From: Candidatus Nitrosopelagicus sp.
GTDB taxonomy: Archaea; Thermoproteota; Nitrososphaeria; Nitrososphaerales; Nitrosopumilaceae
Assembly (NCBI GenBank): GCA_028344575.1
Contig: JAOMBO010000002.1
Coordinates: 105,233-169,232, forward strand
Direction: 5' to 3'
Length of the DNA: 64,000 nucleotides
Part shown: positions 33,316 through 42,338 of the stretch, one piece after another
Numbering within the stretch: the stretch's first letter is position 1
Layout of the letters: every line of letters begins with the position of its first letter
The notes under the pieces: model-generated
Databases searched by the model: none
What the model saw: only the letters and a program-made list of their open reading frames with translations
What the model was told of the DNA's origin: nothing
Translations under genes and position numbers: made by a program

Positions 33316-34227
33316 TTATACGTCTATAGATTCTTTTAAGCCTTTGTAGCGGTTTCGAATTGTAACTTCAGTTACATTTGCAGCTTCTGCAATGTCACGT
33401 TGTGTTTTATCTTCACCATTTTTGACACATGATAGGTATAGTGCTGCTGCTGCCAATCCCATTGGATCTTTTCCAGCAGATGCTTCATTATCTTGTGCGA
33501 TTTTCAAAACCTTGATTGCATAACGTTTTGTTTTTTCTGCAATACCAATTTTACTTGCAATTCTTGCGACACACTGTACTGAATCAGTAACAGGCATTTT
33601 TAGATCTAATTCTTTTACAAGTAAACGATAACAACGTGCAATATCCTTTCTTTTGATGTTTGCAGCAATCTCAACGTCTTTAAGATTTCTTGGAGTTTCT
33701 GTATCACGACATGCAGCATATAATGCAGATGCCATTAATGCAGAAATTGAACGTCCTCTTACAAGACCTTTGTCTAGTGCTTTACGATAAATGTAAGCTG
33801 CTTTTTCAACAACAGATTCTGAAATTGCAAGTTTGTCTTTTAATCTATTTAGTTCACTGAATGCTTGTCTAAAGTTTCTGTCAACTGGTTCATGAACTTG
33901 ACTTCTACTGTCCCATGTTCTTAATCTTTCAATTGTATTTTTCATTGATGCAGTAAGTGGTTTACCAGATGCATCTTTGTTTACAGGATTGATTACAGTT
34001 GCAAGACCCATGTCGTGCATTGTTAATGATGTAGGTGCACCAGCTCTTGCTCTGTCACCATGTTCATCTTGTGTGAAGGAACGCCATTCAGGACCAGATT
34101 CTTGTAGTTTTTCTGACATAACAAAACCACACTTGGAGCAAAACATTTCGCCAGATTCATTATCTGTGACCATTTTACCCTTGACACAACGTGGACAAGC
34201 ATCTTTTGAGGCGCCTTGATTAACCAT
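33316..34227 (-). CDS. tfb: Transcription initiation factor TFB
   Basis: A 303-residue TFIIB homologue. The N-terminal zinc ribbon is CPRCVKGKM with CSKCGFV, followed by a B-finger/linker and two cyclin repeats (about 110-200 and 205-300; signatures VRGRSISALMASALYAACRD and GLAAAALYLSCVKNG). It binds TBP-TATA-BRE and recruits RNA polymerase. Archaea of this group carry several TFB copies; this window has one. Confidence 0.96.
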   Translation of the reverse strand: MVNQGASKDACPRCVKGKMVTDNESGEMFCSKCGFVMSEKLQESGPEWRSFTQDEHGDRARAGAPTSLTMHDMGLATVINPVNKDASGKPLTASMKNTIERLRTWDSRSQVHEPVDRNFRQAFSELNRLKDKLAISESVVEKAAYIYRKALDKGLVRGRSISALMASALYAACRDTETPRNLKDVEIAANIKRKDIARCYRLLVKELDLKMPVTDSVQCVARIASKIGIAEKTKRYAIKVLKIAQDNEASAGKDPMGLAAAALYLSCVKNGEDKTQRDIAEAANVTEVTIRNRYKGLKESIDV

Positions 34228-34341
34228 AATGTATACCCATTGCAGAATTGGTTTATAATCCTAATTGTTTGGTCGTGCGTAAATTGAGCCTGAAGAAGAA
34301 TATGTAATATCAGTTAATTATAGAAATGATCGAATAGTGTT

Positions 34342-35946
34342 ATGAATGCTAAATTTTTCATAATTCCAGCTTTTTTGATAGGAGCATTATTTCTAGGACA
34401 AATTTCAGATTCCTACGGACATGGTCTTGGATCTGAGACAATGCCACCAATAATGGTTGGGGATATAGAAGCTACATTAGAAGTAAACTCATCAACAATT
34501 TACACAGATATAGATGGAGAAGAAAAAGGAATTAGGCAAATTTCAATTAACTTTTTTGAAACTTTTACAAATAATGATTCAAACCAAGTTCAATCAATTG
34601 ATAACGTAACATTTCAAGTTGAGTTAATCAAAGCAGGAGATGTTCTAATCAAGGAGACATTTCAAAGAGATGACGGTATTTTGATAATGAATCTTACGCC
34701 ATCAAATAATGAGCAAGTGCAAGTAATGGAGCGTGAAACATTTGCATCTTTTTTTGGATTAGCAAGTGAACAATATAATTTCGAAGGAGAGATTTTTGAA
34801 AATGGTGGACTGTATGAGTTTGAAATTTCAGTGATTACAATTAATAGTTACGATAATATTTTAACTGATCCTGTAAATTATGAGCTTGGAATTTCTATAG
34901 AAGAAACAACACGATATGAAATTAATGATGTTAACTATGGTAAACAAGAATTAGGAATTGTTACATTTTTTGATCAAATAACAGAGTTTGATTATAATGC
35001 TGAAACAAAAGAAATTACATTTTCATTTCCATTTGAATGGAACCAAGAAACTATTGATCAAACAACTGTGATACATGAGGAAGTTTTAGTGCCAAAAACA
35101 TTTGGTGATCTGCTTGTTTCAAAGTATGTTGCAACATTAAACGAAGTTGATTTGCCTGAATCAATGATTAACATTGATGATTTTTCAGCTGATGATAGAC
35201 TTGTACATGTTGTTGTAAGTCAGAAAGAGTTACAAGAAATTTTTTCAAATAATGAGTTTAGTGAAAATAAAATTACAATGGTAGTAAAGCCGGAAAGCGA
35301 TTTACCATTATCAGGAGTTACAGAAAATGGTCAATTCAAAGTTAATTTGTGGTGGACAAAGGATTTGATGTCTGGTAAATACACAGTAATACGTTATGAT
35401 ATTTTAGATACATTTCTAAAAGATAAACCAATTGCGGTTCCCTATGATTTGAAAATTTTTCATGAAGGAAAACAGATTTTTTCAAAAAGTAATGTGAGTT
35501 CTGATGCAAAACCATCAGAAGGAAGACCATCAAATAAAAATGATTTTGAATGGAATATACCTGCAGATGTTTCTGGGATTATTGTGATTAAATTTGAGAA
35601 TATGAATGGAAGCAAGCTTGCAAATGTGGAATTTCCTCTGGTTATCGATAGAAAAGAATCTCAACAAATTAGTTCGAATAAGATTCCAGAGTGGGTAAAA
35701 AATACTGCTGGATGGTGGGCAACAAATCAAATTCCAGATTCAGCATTTGTTAATGGAATTGAATTTTTGGTGAAAGAAAAAATTATCGTGGTTTCAGATA
35801 TAGAAAAAGATCCTTCAACTCCATATGAGGGAATACCTGAGTGGCTCAAAACCAATGCAGGATGGTGGTCAGAGGGACGGATAGATGACAAAACATTTGC
35901 AACTGGAATCGAACACTTGATAAGAATTGGTCTTATTATTGTCTAA
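34342..35946 (+). CDS. Secreted protein with two C-terminal Trp-rich repeats
   Basis: A 534-residue exported protein with a signal peptide (cleavage near SYGHG, about residue 27). A large beta-rich domain (about 28-440) is followed by two copies of a 37-residue module at about 448-484 and 498-534. The module reads IPEW-[VL]-K...AGWW followed by FxxGIExL[VI]. This module is a common C-terminal unit in exported proteins of ammonia-oxidising archaea; it probably binds the S-layer or another surface partner, which is inference. Its end overlaps the convergent cyclophilin gene by 11 bases. Confidence 0.85.
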   Translation: MNAKFFIIPAFLIGALFLGQISDSYGHGLGSETMPPIMVGDIEATLEVNSSTIYTDIDGEEKGIRQISINFFETFTNNDSNQVQSIDNVTFQVELIKAGDVLIKETFQRDDGILIMNLTPSNNEQVQVMERETFASFFGLASEQYNFEGEIFENGGLYEFEISVITINSYDNILTDPVNYELGISIEETTRYEINDVNYGKQELGIVTFFDQITEFDYNAETKEITFSFPFEWNQETIDQTTVIHEEVLVPKTFGDLLVSKYVATLNEVDLPESMINIDDFSADDRLVHVVVSQKELQEIFSNNEFSENKITMVVKPESDLPLSGVTENGQFKVNLWWTKDLMSGKYTVIRYDILDTFLKDKPIAVPYDLKIFHEGKQIFSKSNVSSDAKPSEGRPSNKNDFEWNIPADVSGIIVIKFENMNGSKLANVEFPLVIDRKESQQISSNKIPEWVKNTAGWWATNQIPDSAFVNGIEFLVKEKIIVVSDIEKDPSTPYEGIPEWLKTNAGWWSEGRIDDKTFATGIEHLIRIGLIIV

Positions 35947-37555
35947 TTCTATTTTTAATTGTAATTATTGCTGCAGCTGGTGCTACAAAGTACATTCCAA
36001 TATTTAATAGAATTATACTAATTCCATATCCTAACATTTCTTCTTCAGAGTCAACCTCAACATAATTGAGTAGTGTCAAAGAAGTGAGTAATGGTGTTAG
36101 TGTAACTTTGACTGCTTCTTTGAAGACGGGATTTTCCCTTTCATAGTCTGCTACATATGGTGAAAATGAATAGTAAAATTGGTTGAATCCATTCATGAAT
36201 GTTGTACCTGATTGTGTTGACATTACTGTGTTGTCTCTAATTTCTCTTAAGAATTGTACTTGTGGTGCCATTTCAGAACCAAATGCCGCTGTTGCAATCA
36301 GACAACCACCACCTTCTTCTTCACCATCCATAGTTCCGGCATAACCACCAGAACCGTCTGGGTCAAGGCGTAAATCAGGATTAGAAAAATCTGCTTCATC
36401 ACCTACTGGAACTTTTGCAAAATCAATATTAGAAAATTCTATAGTATTAACGATTGAATCAAAAGAAGCTGCTTCCCGATCAAAACTTTCTAAATTATTT
36501 GTATATTGTATTGTGTATAACATATCATCTACTTTTACTAAAAGTGTAGAGAAACCAATCTTTTTTTCTATTCCTTCTCTATCTTCAAAATGACCGATGG
36601 CTTTTAACAAATATGCATCATTACCTTGTATTTGAGTACCTTGTTCACTTACAATTGTTAATGCACCTGTTTGAATTAATGGAGTAACAGCAGATCTTAA
36701 ATTTTCAATTGATTGTAGTATTGTTTTGTCAACACGATTAATAGTAAAAGACACAGCTGGAGCTGATGTAGATGTTTTTGATCCAACAACAACAATATCA
36801 GGACTATCGTTAGTCGGAACAGGTGTTTGAACTAGCCAACCTGCAGGAGAAGTAAAAGATAAACCATATTCAGGGAAAGAATTTGGTTGACTTACTGTAG
36901 GAGCTATAAGAGATTCACCCTCAGCAGTGGTCACGGGAGTTACATACTCAGGCAAACTTGATAATTCTGAACGATCTAATACTTGAACATTTTTTATTAT
37001 AGCTAAAAATGCTTGCATAGGTTGATCATTTGGAGCTGTATCCATTGTTGCAATTCTATCTAATGTTTCAAAACTCTCATCTGTTAGAATTCTACCAAAC
37101 ACAGTATACTGTCCATCTAAAAAGTTTGAATCTTTATGAACAATAAAAAATTGAGAACCAGCACTGTTAGGATCAGATGAACGTGCCATTGAAACTATTC
37201 CACGGTTATGTTCAATATTGTTAAATTCTGCATCAATAGAATAACCAGGATCACCTGTTCCCCATTCAGACATTGAAAATGAAGGGTCTGCAGATTTAGG
37301 GTCACCACCTTGTATCATAAATCCCTCAATTATACGATGGAAAATAGTTCCAGTGTAAAATCCATCTTCAGATAATGTTACAAAGTTTTCAACATGATTT
37401 GGTGCAAATTGAGGGAAAAATTCCATAATTAATCGGCCTGAATCAGTTTCCATCACTACTATTGTATCTTCATATTCTGCAAAAGCTTGAGGTGTAATGA
37501 CAATAATCAATAATGTAAAAAGTATTGAAAAGAATTTTCCATTCATAAATTTCAA
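35936..37555 (-). CDS. Exported cyclophilin with PsbP-like domain and CFI-box-type C-terminus
   Basis: A 539-residue protein. After a signal peptide (about 1-27) comes a cyclophilin domain (about 30-200) with FHRIIEGFMIQGGDP and MARSSDPNSAGSQFF. Next is a PsbP/Spt-like domain (about 225-390; YGLSFTSPAGWLVQTP). A Gly/Glu linker leads to CLIATAAFGSEMAPQVQFL, a variant of the CFIATAAYG box, and a final membrane helix (about 510-533) with a basic tail. The order suggests a membrane-tethered extracytoplasmic foldase. The function of the CFI-type box is not known; cysteine-dependent processing or anchoring is a guess. Confidence 0.88.
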   Translation of the reverse strand: MKFMNGKFFSILFTLLIIVITPQAFAEYEDTIVVMETDSGRLIMEFFPQFAPNHVENFVTLSEDGFYTGTIFHRIIEGFMIQGGDPKSADPSFSMSEWGTGDPGYSIDAEFNNIEHNRGIVSMARSSDPNSAGSQFFIVHKDSNFLDGQYTVFGRILTDESFETLDRIATMDTAPNDQPMQAFLAIIKNVQVLDRSELSSLPEYVTPVTTAEGESLIAPTVSQPNSFPEYGLSFTSPAGWLVQTPVPTNDSPDIVVVGSKTSTSAPAVSFTINRVDKTILQSIENLRSAVTPLIQTGALTIVSEQGTQIQGNDAYLLKAIGHFEDREGIEKKIGFSTLLVKVDDMLYTIQYTNNLESFDREAASFDSIVNTIEFSNIDFAKVPVGDEADFSNPDLRLDPDGSGGYAGTMDGEEEGGGCLIATAAFGSEMAPQVQFLREIRDNTVMSTQSGTTFMNGFNQFYYSFSPYVADYERENPVFKEAVKVTLTPLLTSLTLLNYVEVDSEEEMLGYGISIILLNIGMYFVAPAAAIITIKNRIRQ

Positions 37556-37621
37556 AATTTTATCTATAATAAAAATTAGATCTGCAATTGACTTTTAACG
37601 AACTATTTTTCAAGTTGTTCT

Positions 37622-38125
37622 ATGGAATTTGATGAAAAAATTCACACACATTTGATGTCTGTTTGGAGAGAATCAAAATCATTTTTTGGTGTTGGAGGAA
37701 AAGAAGGAATGTTACTATTAACAGATAACCATCTCATATTTCTGAAAAGAACCGAGAGGATGAAAAAATGGTGGGGTGCAGCAAGTAAAAGACAGATAGT
37801 TACGCTATTGCAAAATAAAAACACAATGACTGAGAAATTGGATGGATATGAGGAAAAAGATTTACAAGTTGATTTAGAAGAAGTTAAGAAAAAATATGTC
37901 AGTAAAATCACATTTGATAATATTTTAGAAATTGGAGAAGAAGAGAAAACATGGGGAAGTGTTTTAACAATTAAAGCAATAGAAGATGGTAAGGAAAAGA
38001 AATATGATTTTTCAATCGTTCAAGACTGGGTAAAATATCCAATCAAAGATCCTACAAAATATCTTAGTGTAGATTGGAAACCGTGTATAGAATTTATAAA
38101 ATCAAGACAGCGAGTGACAAAATAA
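37622..38125 (+). CDS. PH/GRAM-like small protein, function unknown
   Basis: A 167-residue cytoplasmic protein. A pattern of GMLLLTDNHLIFLKRTERMK and, later, YVSKITFDNILEIGEEEKTW recalls bacterial PH or GRAM-like domains, in which a strand LxLTxxxLxF is typical. It ends SVDWKPCIEFIKSRQ. Function unknown. It is followed after one base by cbiE, so it belongs to that unit. Confidence 0.72.
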   Translation: MEFDEKIHTHLMSVWRESKSFFGVGGKEGMLLLTDNHLIFLKRTERMKKWWGAASKRQIVTLLQNKNTMTEKLDGYEEKDLQVDLEEVKKKYVSKITFDNILEIGEEEKTWGSVLTIKAIEDGKEKKYDFSIVQDWVKYPIKDPTKYLSVDWKPCIEFIKSRQRVTK

Positions 38126-38126
38126 A

Positions 38127-38825
38127 ATGAATAAAGTTTTTGCGGTAGGTGTAGGCCCAGGTTCACCAAAGTATGTTACAGATATTGTAAAAGAAGCAAT
38201 ATCACAATGTGATGTTGTAATTGGTTATGGATATACAATAAAAACAATTGAAGAGTATGTCAAAGGGAAAAAAATATTTGAAGTAACAATGCAAAATCAA
38301 GAAGAAGCCTACCAGAAAATTGCTAAAGAGGATAATCATACAATATTGGTTCCTTTTACAGGTGATGTTAATTTTTCAGAATCAGAGGTTGTGGATAGAT
38401 TAATTGAAATTTATGACGAAGTTGAAATAATTCCAGGAATTAGTTCAACGCAGGTAGCTGCATCACGTGCAAAAGTTCCGACCGATAAATCTAAAGTAAT
38501 TACTATGCATATTTCAACATCAATTGAAGAAAAAAAATTAGAATTACAAAAAGCGTTGATTGACGGTCTTAGTGTCATACTTGTTCCAAGACCGTGGCCA
38601 AAAGTTCCAGAAAAACATTTCATGCAATCTGAAATTGCAAAATATTTGAAACAAAATGGTTTTGATACTTCAAAAATGAAAGTACATGTCTATGAATCAA
38701 TAACTACAGAAAATGAGACTAATTTTGAAGGTACAGTTGAACAATTAGAAGGAAAAGTGTTCTCAGATCTCTCTGTAATGGTTTTCAATCAAGTAACACT
38801 TGAATCGTATATCAATTTTGAATAG
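38127..38825 (+). CDS. cbiE: Precorrin-6Y/cobalt-precorrin-7 C5-methyltransferase
   Basis: A 232-residue tetrapyrrole methylase beginning VFAVGVGPGSPKYVTDIVKE, with TGDVNFSESEVVDRL and EIIPGISSTQVAASRAKVP, the CbiE pattern. It methylates the corrin ring at C5 (and with CbiT at C15) in the anaerobic cobalamin route. CbiT is not in this window. It starts one base after the PH-like gene's stop and ends two bases before the HEPN-like gene. Confidence 0.9.
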   Translation: MNKVFAVGVGPGSPKYVTDIVKEAISQCDVVIGYGYTIKTIEEYVKGKKIFEVTMQNQEEAYQKIAKEDNHTILVPFTGDVNFSESEVVDRLIEIYDEVEIIPGISSTQVAASRAKVPTDKSKVITMHISTSIEEKKLELQKALIDGLSVILVPRPWPKVPEKHFMQSEIAKYLKQNGFDTSKMKVHVYESITTENETNFEGTVEQLEGKVFSDLSVMVFNQVTLESYINFE

Positions 38826-38827
38826 TT

Positions 38828-39256
38828 ATGGGTAAAAAAGCACCAATGTGGGCTCCATCAAAAAAAGAATTAGAGAAAATATTAGAAGTAGATAATGTAC
38901 ATGAATTATTTTTGGTTGGACAGGTCTGTATTGAAAGAATGCTTGAAAAAATATTAGAGAAAAAATTCAATATTCCTATAGAAGCATTGGATGATCCAAT
39001 GATTATGTGGACACAGAAATACCTGATACTAGAAAAATCAGGTCTACTCAAAGGTAATGTAAAGAAAAATGTTCGTTTGATAAACAGTATAAGAAATAGG
39101 TATGCACATAGACTGAAACCTGATGAAAAAGCAATTGGAAATAATATTAGAGAATTAGAATATCTTGGTACATCTCATACAAATCCAACTACAAAATTTG
39201 AAAAGTATAGAGTTTGCGTTATAGCTACTTTTACAGCATTAGAGAAAATGTTGTAA
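38828..39256 (+). CDS. HEPN-like helical protein
   Basis: A 142-residue all-helical protein. The motif IRNRYAHRLKPDE near residues 92-104 fits the R-x4-H active-site motif of HEPN nucleases (here R followed by N and H four residues on). The first half, HELFLVGQVCIERMLEKILE, matches the HEPN/MtlR helical core. HEPN proteins can be RNases, often with a nucleotidyltransferase partner, but MtlR-type members are regulators. No MNT partner lies nearby. It is in the cbiE transcription unit. Confidence 0.72.
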   Translation: MGKKAPMWAPSKKELEKILEVDNVHELFLVGQVCIERMLEKILEKKFNIPIEALDDPMIMWTQKYLILEKSGLLKGNVKKNVRLINSIRNRYAHRLKPDEKAIGNNIRELEYLGTSHTNPTTKFEKYRVCVIATFTALEKML

Positions 39257-39286
39257 ATTTATTAGCGAAAAAATCTATTTGATGTT

Positions 39287-39508
39287 ATGATACAGGAAAA
39301 ATGTGCATATTGTGGTGATATGGTAGATATTCCATTTGAATGCACATATTGTAAAGATCCATTTTGTGATGAACATAGACTTCCAGAAGATCATCGTTGT
39401 GTGAAATTAACAGTGATAAGAGCAAAAAAGTTTGGAGAGAAGAAAGTAATTAGAGATGGAGGACCAGGTTCCAGTAAATTTAAAAAGTTTTTTGGAAGAT
39501 TTCGTTAA
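39287..39508 (+). CDS. AN1-type zinc-finger protein
   Basis: A 73-residue protein with an AN1 finger: CAYCGDMVDIPFECTYCKDP, FCDEHRLPEDHRC, then a basic tail ending KKFFGRFR. Zinc ligands are Cys pairs and the His cluster. In eukaryotes AN1 proteins serve stress and proteasome/ubiquitin roles; archaeal members are less studied. It lies 30 bases behind the HEPN-like gene on the same strand. Confidence 0.9.
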   Translation: MIQEKCAYCGDMVDIPFECTYCKDPFCDEHRLPEDHRCVKLTVIRAKKFGEKKVIRDGGPGSSKFKKFFGRFR

Positions 39509-39509
39509 A

Positions 39510-39824
39510 TCAATAATCTGCTTTAGTAGGATCAAGTTTTGAACGTCTAGCTTGGAAAAATAATGTAACAGCTAATGCAAGCATAACCAAAATTGACATC
39601 CATAATGGTTCAACGTGAACATTGTTTTCTTGTGTAACAATCATTGCAGGGAAAACAACATAAATTACAGATAAAATTATCATTGCGACTCCTTGTGTAG
39701 ATAATTTTTTCCATGATGAAAGTTTGATTCCTCTACTGATTAATTCAATTATACCAAGAGCTATGAAAGGATAAATTGTAAAAGCTAAAAAATCAATTAT
39801 ATCAACTGAGCCGGGATGAGACAT
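39510..39824 (-). CDS. Three-helix membrane protein, function unknown
   Basis: A 104-residue membrane protein with helices at about 10-28, 40-62 and 73-92, and a charged cytoplasmic tail FQARRSKLDPTKADY. No family recognised. Its start lies one base after the stop of the GINS-like gene, so the two are cotranscribed; its stop abuts the convergent AN1 gene. Confidence 0.75.
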   Translation of the reverse strand: MSHPGSVDIIDFLAFTIYPFIALGIIELISRGIKLSSWKKLSTQGVAMIILSVIYVVFPAMIVTQENNVHVEPLWMSILVMLALAVTLFFQARRSKLDPTKADY

Positions 39825-39825
39825 G

Positions 39826-40383
39826 TTATTCTTCTATTCTAATTTTTAATGCAATTCCATTTGAAATTAAAGCTTGCGCATTTTCGTTAGGGATTGTTGC
39901 TATATCTTCAGGTTTGAATGGACCATATTTTTCTAAATCAACTCCAACTATCTCATCAAATTCTTTTACAAATCGTACAGTTACAGGTTTTATTTTATGT
40001 TTTGTGGAAGTAGTTTCTAGAAACTTTGACTTTCCATTAACTATTCCAGAAAGTATCATATCTCTACGCTCATTCATTTCATCATTTGAATCAATAACAA
40101 ATTTTTCTTCGTCGCTTAAAATACTATAAGATGTTGTTGGAGATTTAGATATTTTTTCTAATCTTTTATTTATTAAAAGTTCAGTGAGATTTGTAGCGGT
40201 TGAAATAATCTCGATTTTGGTTTTCTTTTCAATTCCATCATATTCTTCATTTTTTAATTTTCCAATAAAATTTGATAAATTTCTGAAAAAATCTGTGCTG
40301 AGCTCCTGTATATCATCAGTTTGAAATTCTTGCATGACAATTACATGGAGATTTTTTAGATCTAAGGATTCAAGAGTTGACAT
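39826..40383 (-). CDS. GINS complex subunit, Gins51-like
   Basis: A 185-residue protein. The N-terminal A domain is helical (FRNLSNFIGKLKNEEYDG to NLTELLINKRLEKI). The C-terminal B domain reads VTVRFVKEFDEIVGVDLEKY then GPFKPEDIATIPNENAQALI, which matches the beta-barrel B domain of archaeal Gins51. GINS joins MCM and the Cdc45/RecJ-like protein in the replicative helicase. The family call is by eye and rests on the YGPFKxxDIATIPxxNA pattern. It begins 58 bases from divergent glutamine synthetase. Confidence 0.85.
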   Translation of the reverse strand: MSTLESLDLKNLHVIVMQEFQTDDIQELSTDFFRNLSNFIGKLKNEEYDGIEKKTKIEIISTATNLTELLINKRLEKISKSPTTSYSILSDEEKFVIDSNDEMNERRDMILSGIVNGKSKFLETTSTKHKIKPVTVRFVKEFDEIVGVDLEKYGPFKPEDIATIPNENAQALISNGIALKIRIEE

Positions 40384-40441
40384 TTTAATACAAAGTTAAT
40401 CTTAAATGGTACGTTTAATTCTTTTAGCTTGAAGTAGAAAA

Positions 40442-41902
40442 TTGCCGTACAAAGTAATAGGTGGCAAAGCCACACAAGTAAAATATTCATCTGACGAGGT
40501 ATTCTCTAGAATAAAACATGAGGATATCAAGTTCATAGATCTTCAATTTACCGGTCTAACAGGTAGATTTCATCACACAACAATTTCAGCAAATACATTT
40601 ACTCCTGAACAAATGGAAGATGGATTACCAAAATTAGATGGTTCGTCAATAGTTGGATTCACCGACATTGCCGATTCTGATTTAATACTAAAACCAGACC
40701 CAAGTACATTTGCAATTATTCCATGGGTAAAAGAGAAAAAAACTGCAAGATTACTATGTGATGTATACTGGGGCGGGGGAAGAGGACGTCTTGAAAGTGA
40801 TCCACGCGGAATTTGCCAAAAAGCTGAAAAATATGTTAAAACACAAGGATTTGATTTTAGTAATTGGGGACCTGAAGTAGAATTTTTTGTATTTGATAAA
40901 GTACACTGGGATGTTTTAACACCATACAAGGGTCAATCGTATTCAATCGAATCTTCAGAATCACCATGGAGTCAAGAAGGAACTGGTTATCCTATGGGAT
41001 TACAAGAGGGATATTACCCAAGCACCCCATCAGATACTCTTGCAGAATTTAGAAATGAGTGCGTAGATGTTTTGAATGATAATTTCGGTATTTTATGTGA
41101 TAATCATCATCATGAAGTAGCAACTGCAGGACAATGTGAAATTGATATAAAATATGATTTAATGACTAATTCTGCTGACGGTGCACAATCATACAAATAT
41201 GTTGTAAGAAATGTTGCACAACAGTTTGGTAAAGTTGCAACAATGATGCCAAAACCAATATCAATGGATGCAGGTTCTGGAATGCACACAAATGTTAGTC
41301 TGTGGAAGAAAGATGAAAATACATTTTATGATAAAGATGAAGATTTAGAATTAAGTCAAACTGGTCGTTATTTCTGCGGTGGAGTAATGGAACACGCAAA
41401 AGCATTAACTGCAATCACTAACCCTACAACAAACTCATACCATAGATTAGTTCCAGGTTATGAAGCACCAGTTTACATTGCATGGAGTTCAAGTAATCGT
41501 TCTGCAACAATTAGAATTCCTGGTCATTTTAAGGGAGAAAAATATGCATACATGAAAAGAATGGAGTATCGTGTACCTGATCCAGCATCTAATCCATATT
41601 TAGTATTTTCAGCAGTATTAGCTGCAGGACTAGATGGAATTAAGAAAAAAACAGAACCAGGTGATCCAGTAAAAGAAGATATTTACAAAATGACTAAATC
41701 AGAAAGAAAGAAACATGGAATTGACACTTTGCCTGCTAATCTTGGAAGAGCCTTGGATGAACTGGAAAGTGATAGAAAGTTTCTAACCCCAATTTTCTCA
41801 AATGATGTTTTAGATAAGATTATTGAATTAGAAAGAAGAGACCATAGAGAAATTGCAATTAGACCACACCCACATGAGTTTTATCTTTACTTTGATGTTT
41901 AA
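40442..41902 (+). CDS. glnA: Glutamine synthetase, type I
   Basis: A 486-residue GS that joins ammonia to glutamate. Signatures: GLPKLDGSSIVGFTDIADSD, the catalytic PEVEFFVFD, NHHHEVATAGQCEID, and AYIWSSSNR-like YIAWSSSNRSATIRIPG with the active-site Arg. Assimilation of ammonia is essential here as ammonia is both fuel and nitrogen source. The start is TTG at 40442, with a CTTAAA-type TATA element about 35 bases upstream. Confidence 0.96.
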   Translation: MPYKVIGGKATQVKYSSDEVFSRIKHEDIKFIDLQFTGLTGRFHHTTISANTFTPEQMEDGLPKLDGSSIVGFTDIADSDLILKPDPSTFAIIPWVKEKKTARLLCDVYWGGGRGRLESDPRGICQKAEKYVKTQGFDFSNWGPEVEFFVFDKVHWDVLTPYKGQSYSIESSESPWSQEGTGYPMGLQEGYYPSTPSDTLAEFRNECVDVLNDNFGILCDNHHHEVATAGQCEIDIKYDLMTNSADGAQSYKYVVRNVAQQFGKVATMMPKPISMDAGSGMHTNVSLWKKDENTFYDKDEDLELSQTGRYFCGGVMEHAKALTAITNPTTNSYHRLVPGYEAPVYIAWSSSNRSATIRIPGHFKGEKYAYMKRMEYRVPDPASNPYLVFSAVLAAGLDGIKKKTEPGDPVKEDIYKMTKSERKKHGIDTLPANLGRALDELESDRKFLTPIFSNDVLDKIIELERRDHREIAIRPHPHEFYLYFDV

Positions 41903-41908
41903 GTAAAT

Positions 41909-42295
41909 TTAGTTAATTAATGGATGATTAGTTAATTGATAAATTAGAATTAATGAACCAAACATCATTGCTAATCCACCACAAACCATTATTGTTGTGA
42001 ATTTTTGAGATTTAATTCCTAGGAAAATTACTATTCCCCCTCCAAGACCTAAGAATATTGAAAGCATGCCAAAGATCACATCTTCAGTTTCTGCACCAAC
42101 TGTTAAAGGAGTAAAAATTCCAGAAAGTAAAGCAACAGCTCCTATAATGTATGCATATTTTGTTCCTGACAGAAGAATCGTTTTTAGATCAAGAGAGGTT
42201 TTCTCTTTAGTTTCTTGTACTTGTACTTCTATTTTTTTATTATTTTGAATAGAATCATCTTTTGGTTTGTCAGAAAATCTTCTATGTTTTGCCAT
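41909..42295 (-). CDS. Three-helix membrane protein with charged N-terminal tail
   Basis: A 128-residue protein. The first 40 residues are hydrophilic and charged (RRFSDKPKDDSIQNNKKIEV); three helices follow at about 46-64, 73-95 and 100-120. No family recognised. Its end is 6 bases from the glnA stop, convergent. Confidence 0.72.
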   Translation of the reverse strand: MAKHRRFSDKPKDDSIQNNKKIEVQVQETKEKTSLDLKTILLSGTKYAYIIGAVALLSGIFTPLTVGAETEDVIFGMLSIFLGLGGGIVIFLGIKSQKFTTIMVCGGLAMMFGSLILIYQLTNHPLIN

Positions 42296-42338
42296 GATAA
42301 TCTATACTAAAATTGTGTTGATTAAAATTTTTACTAAT

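Noticed and set aside
38828..39256. HEPN-MNT toxin-antitoxin system
   Set aside because: No nucleotidyltransferase gene flanks the HEPN-like gene; neighbours are cbiE and an AN1 protein.
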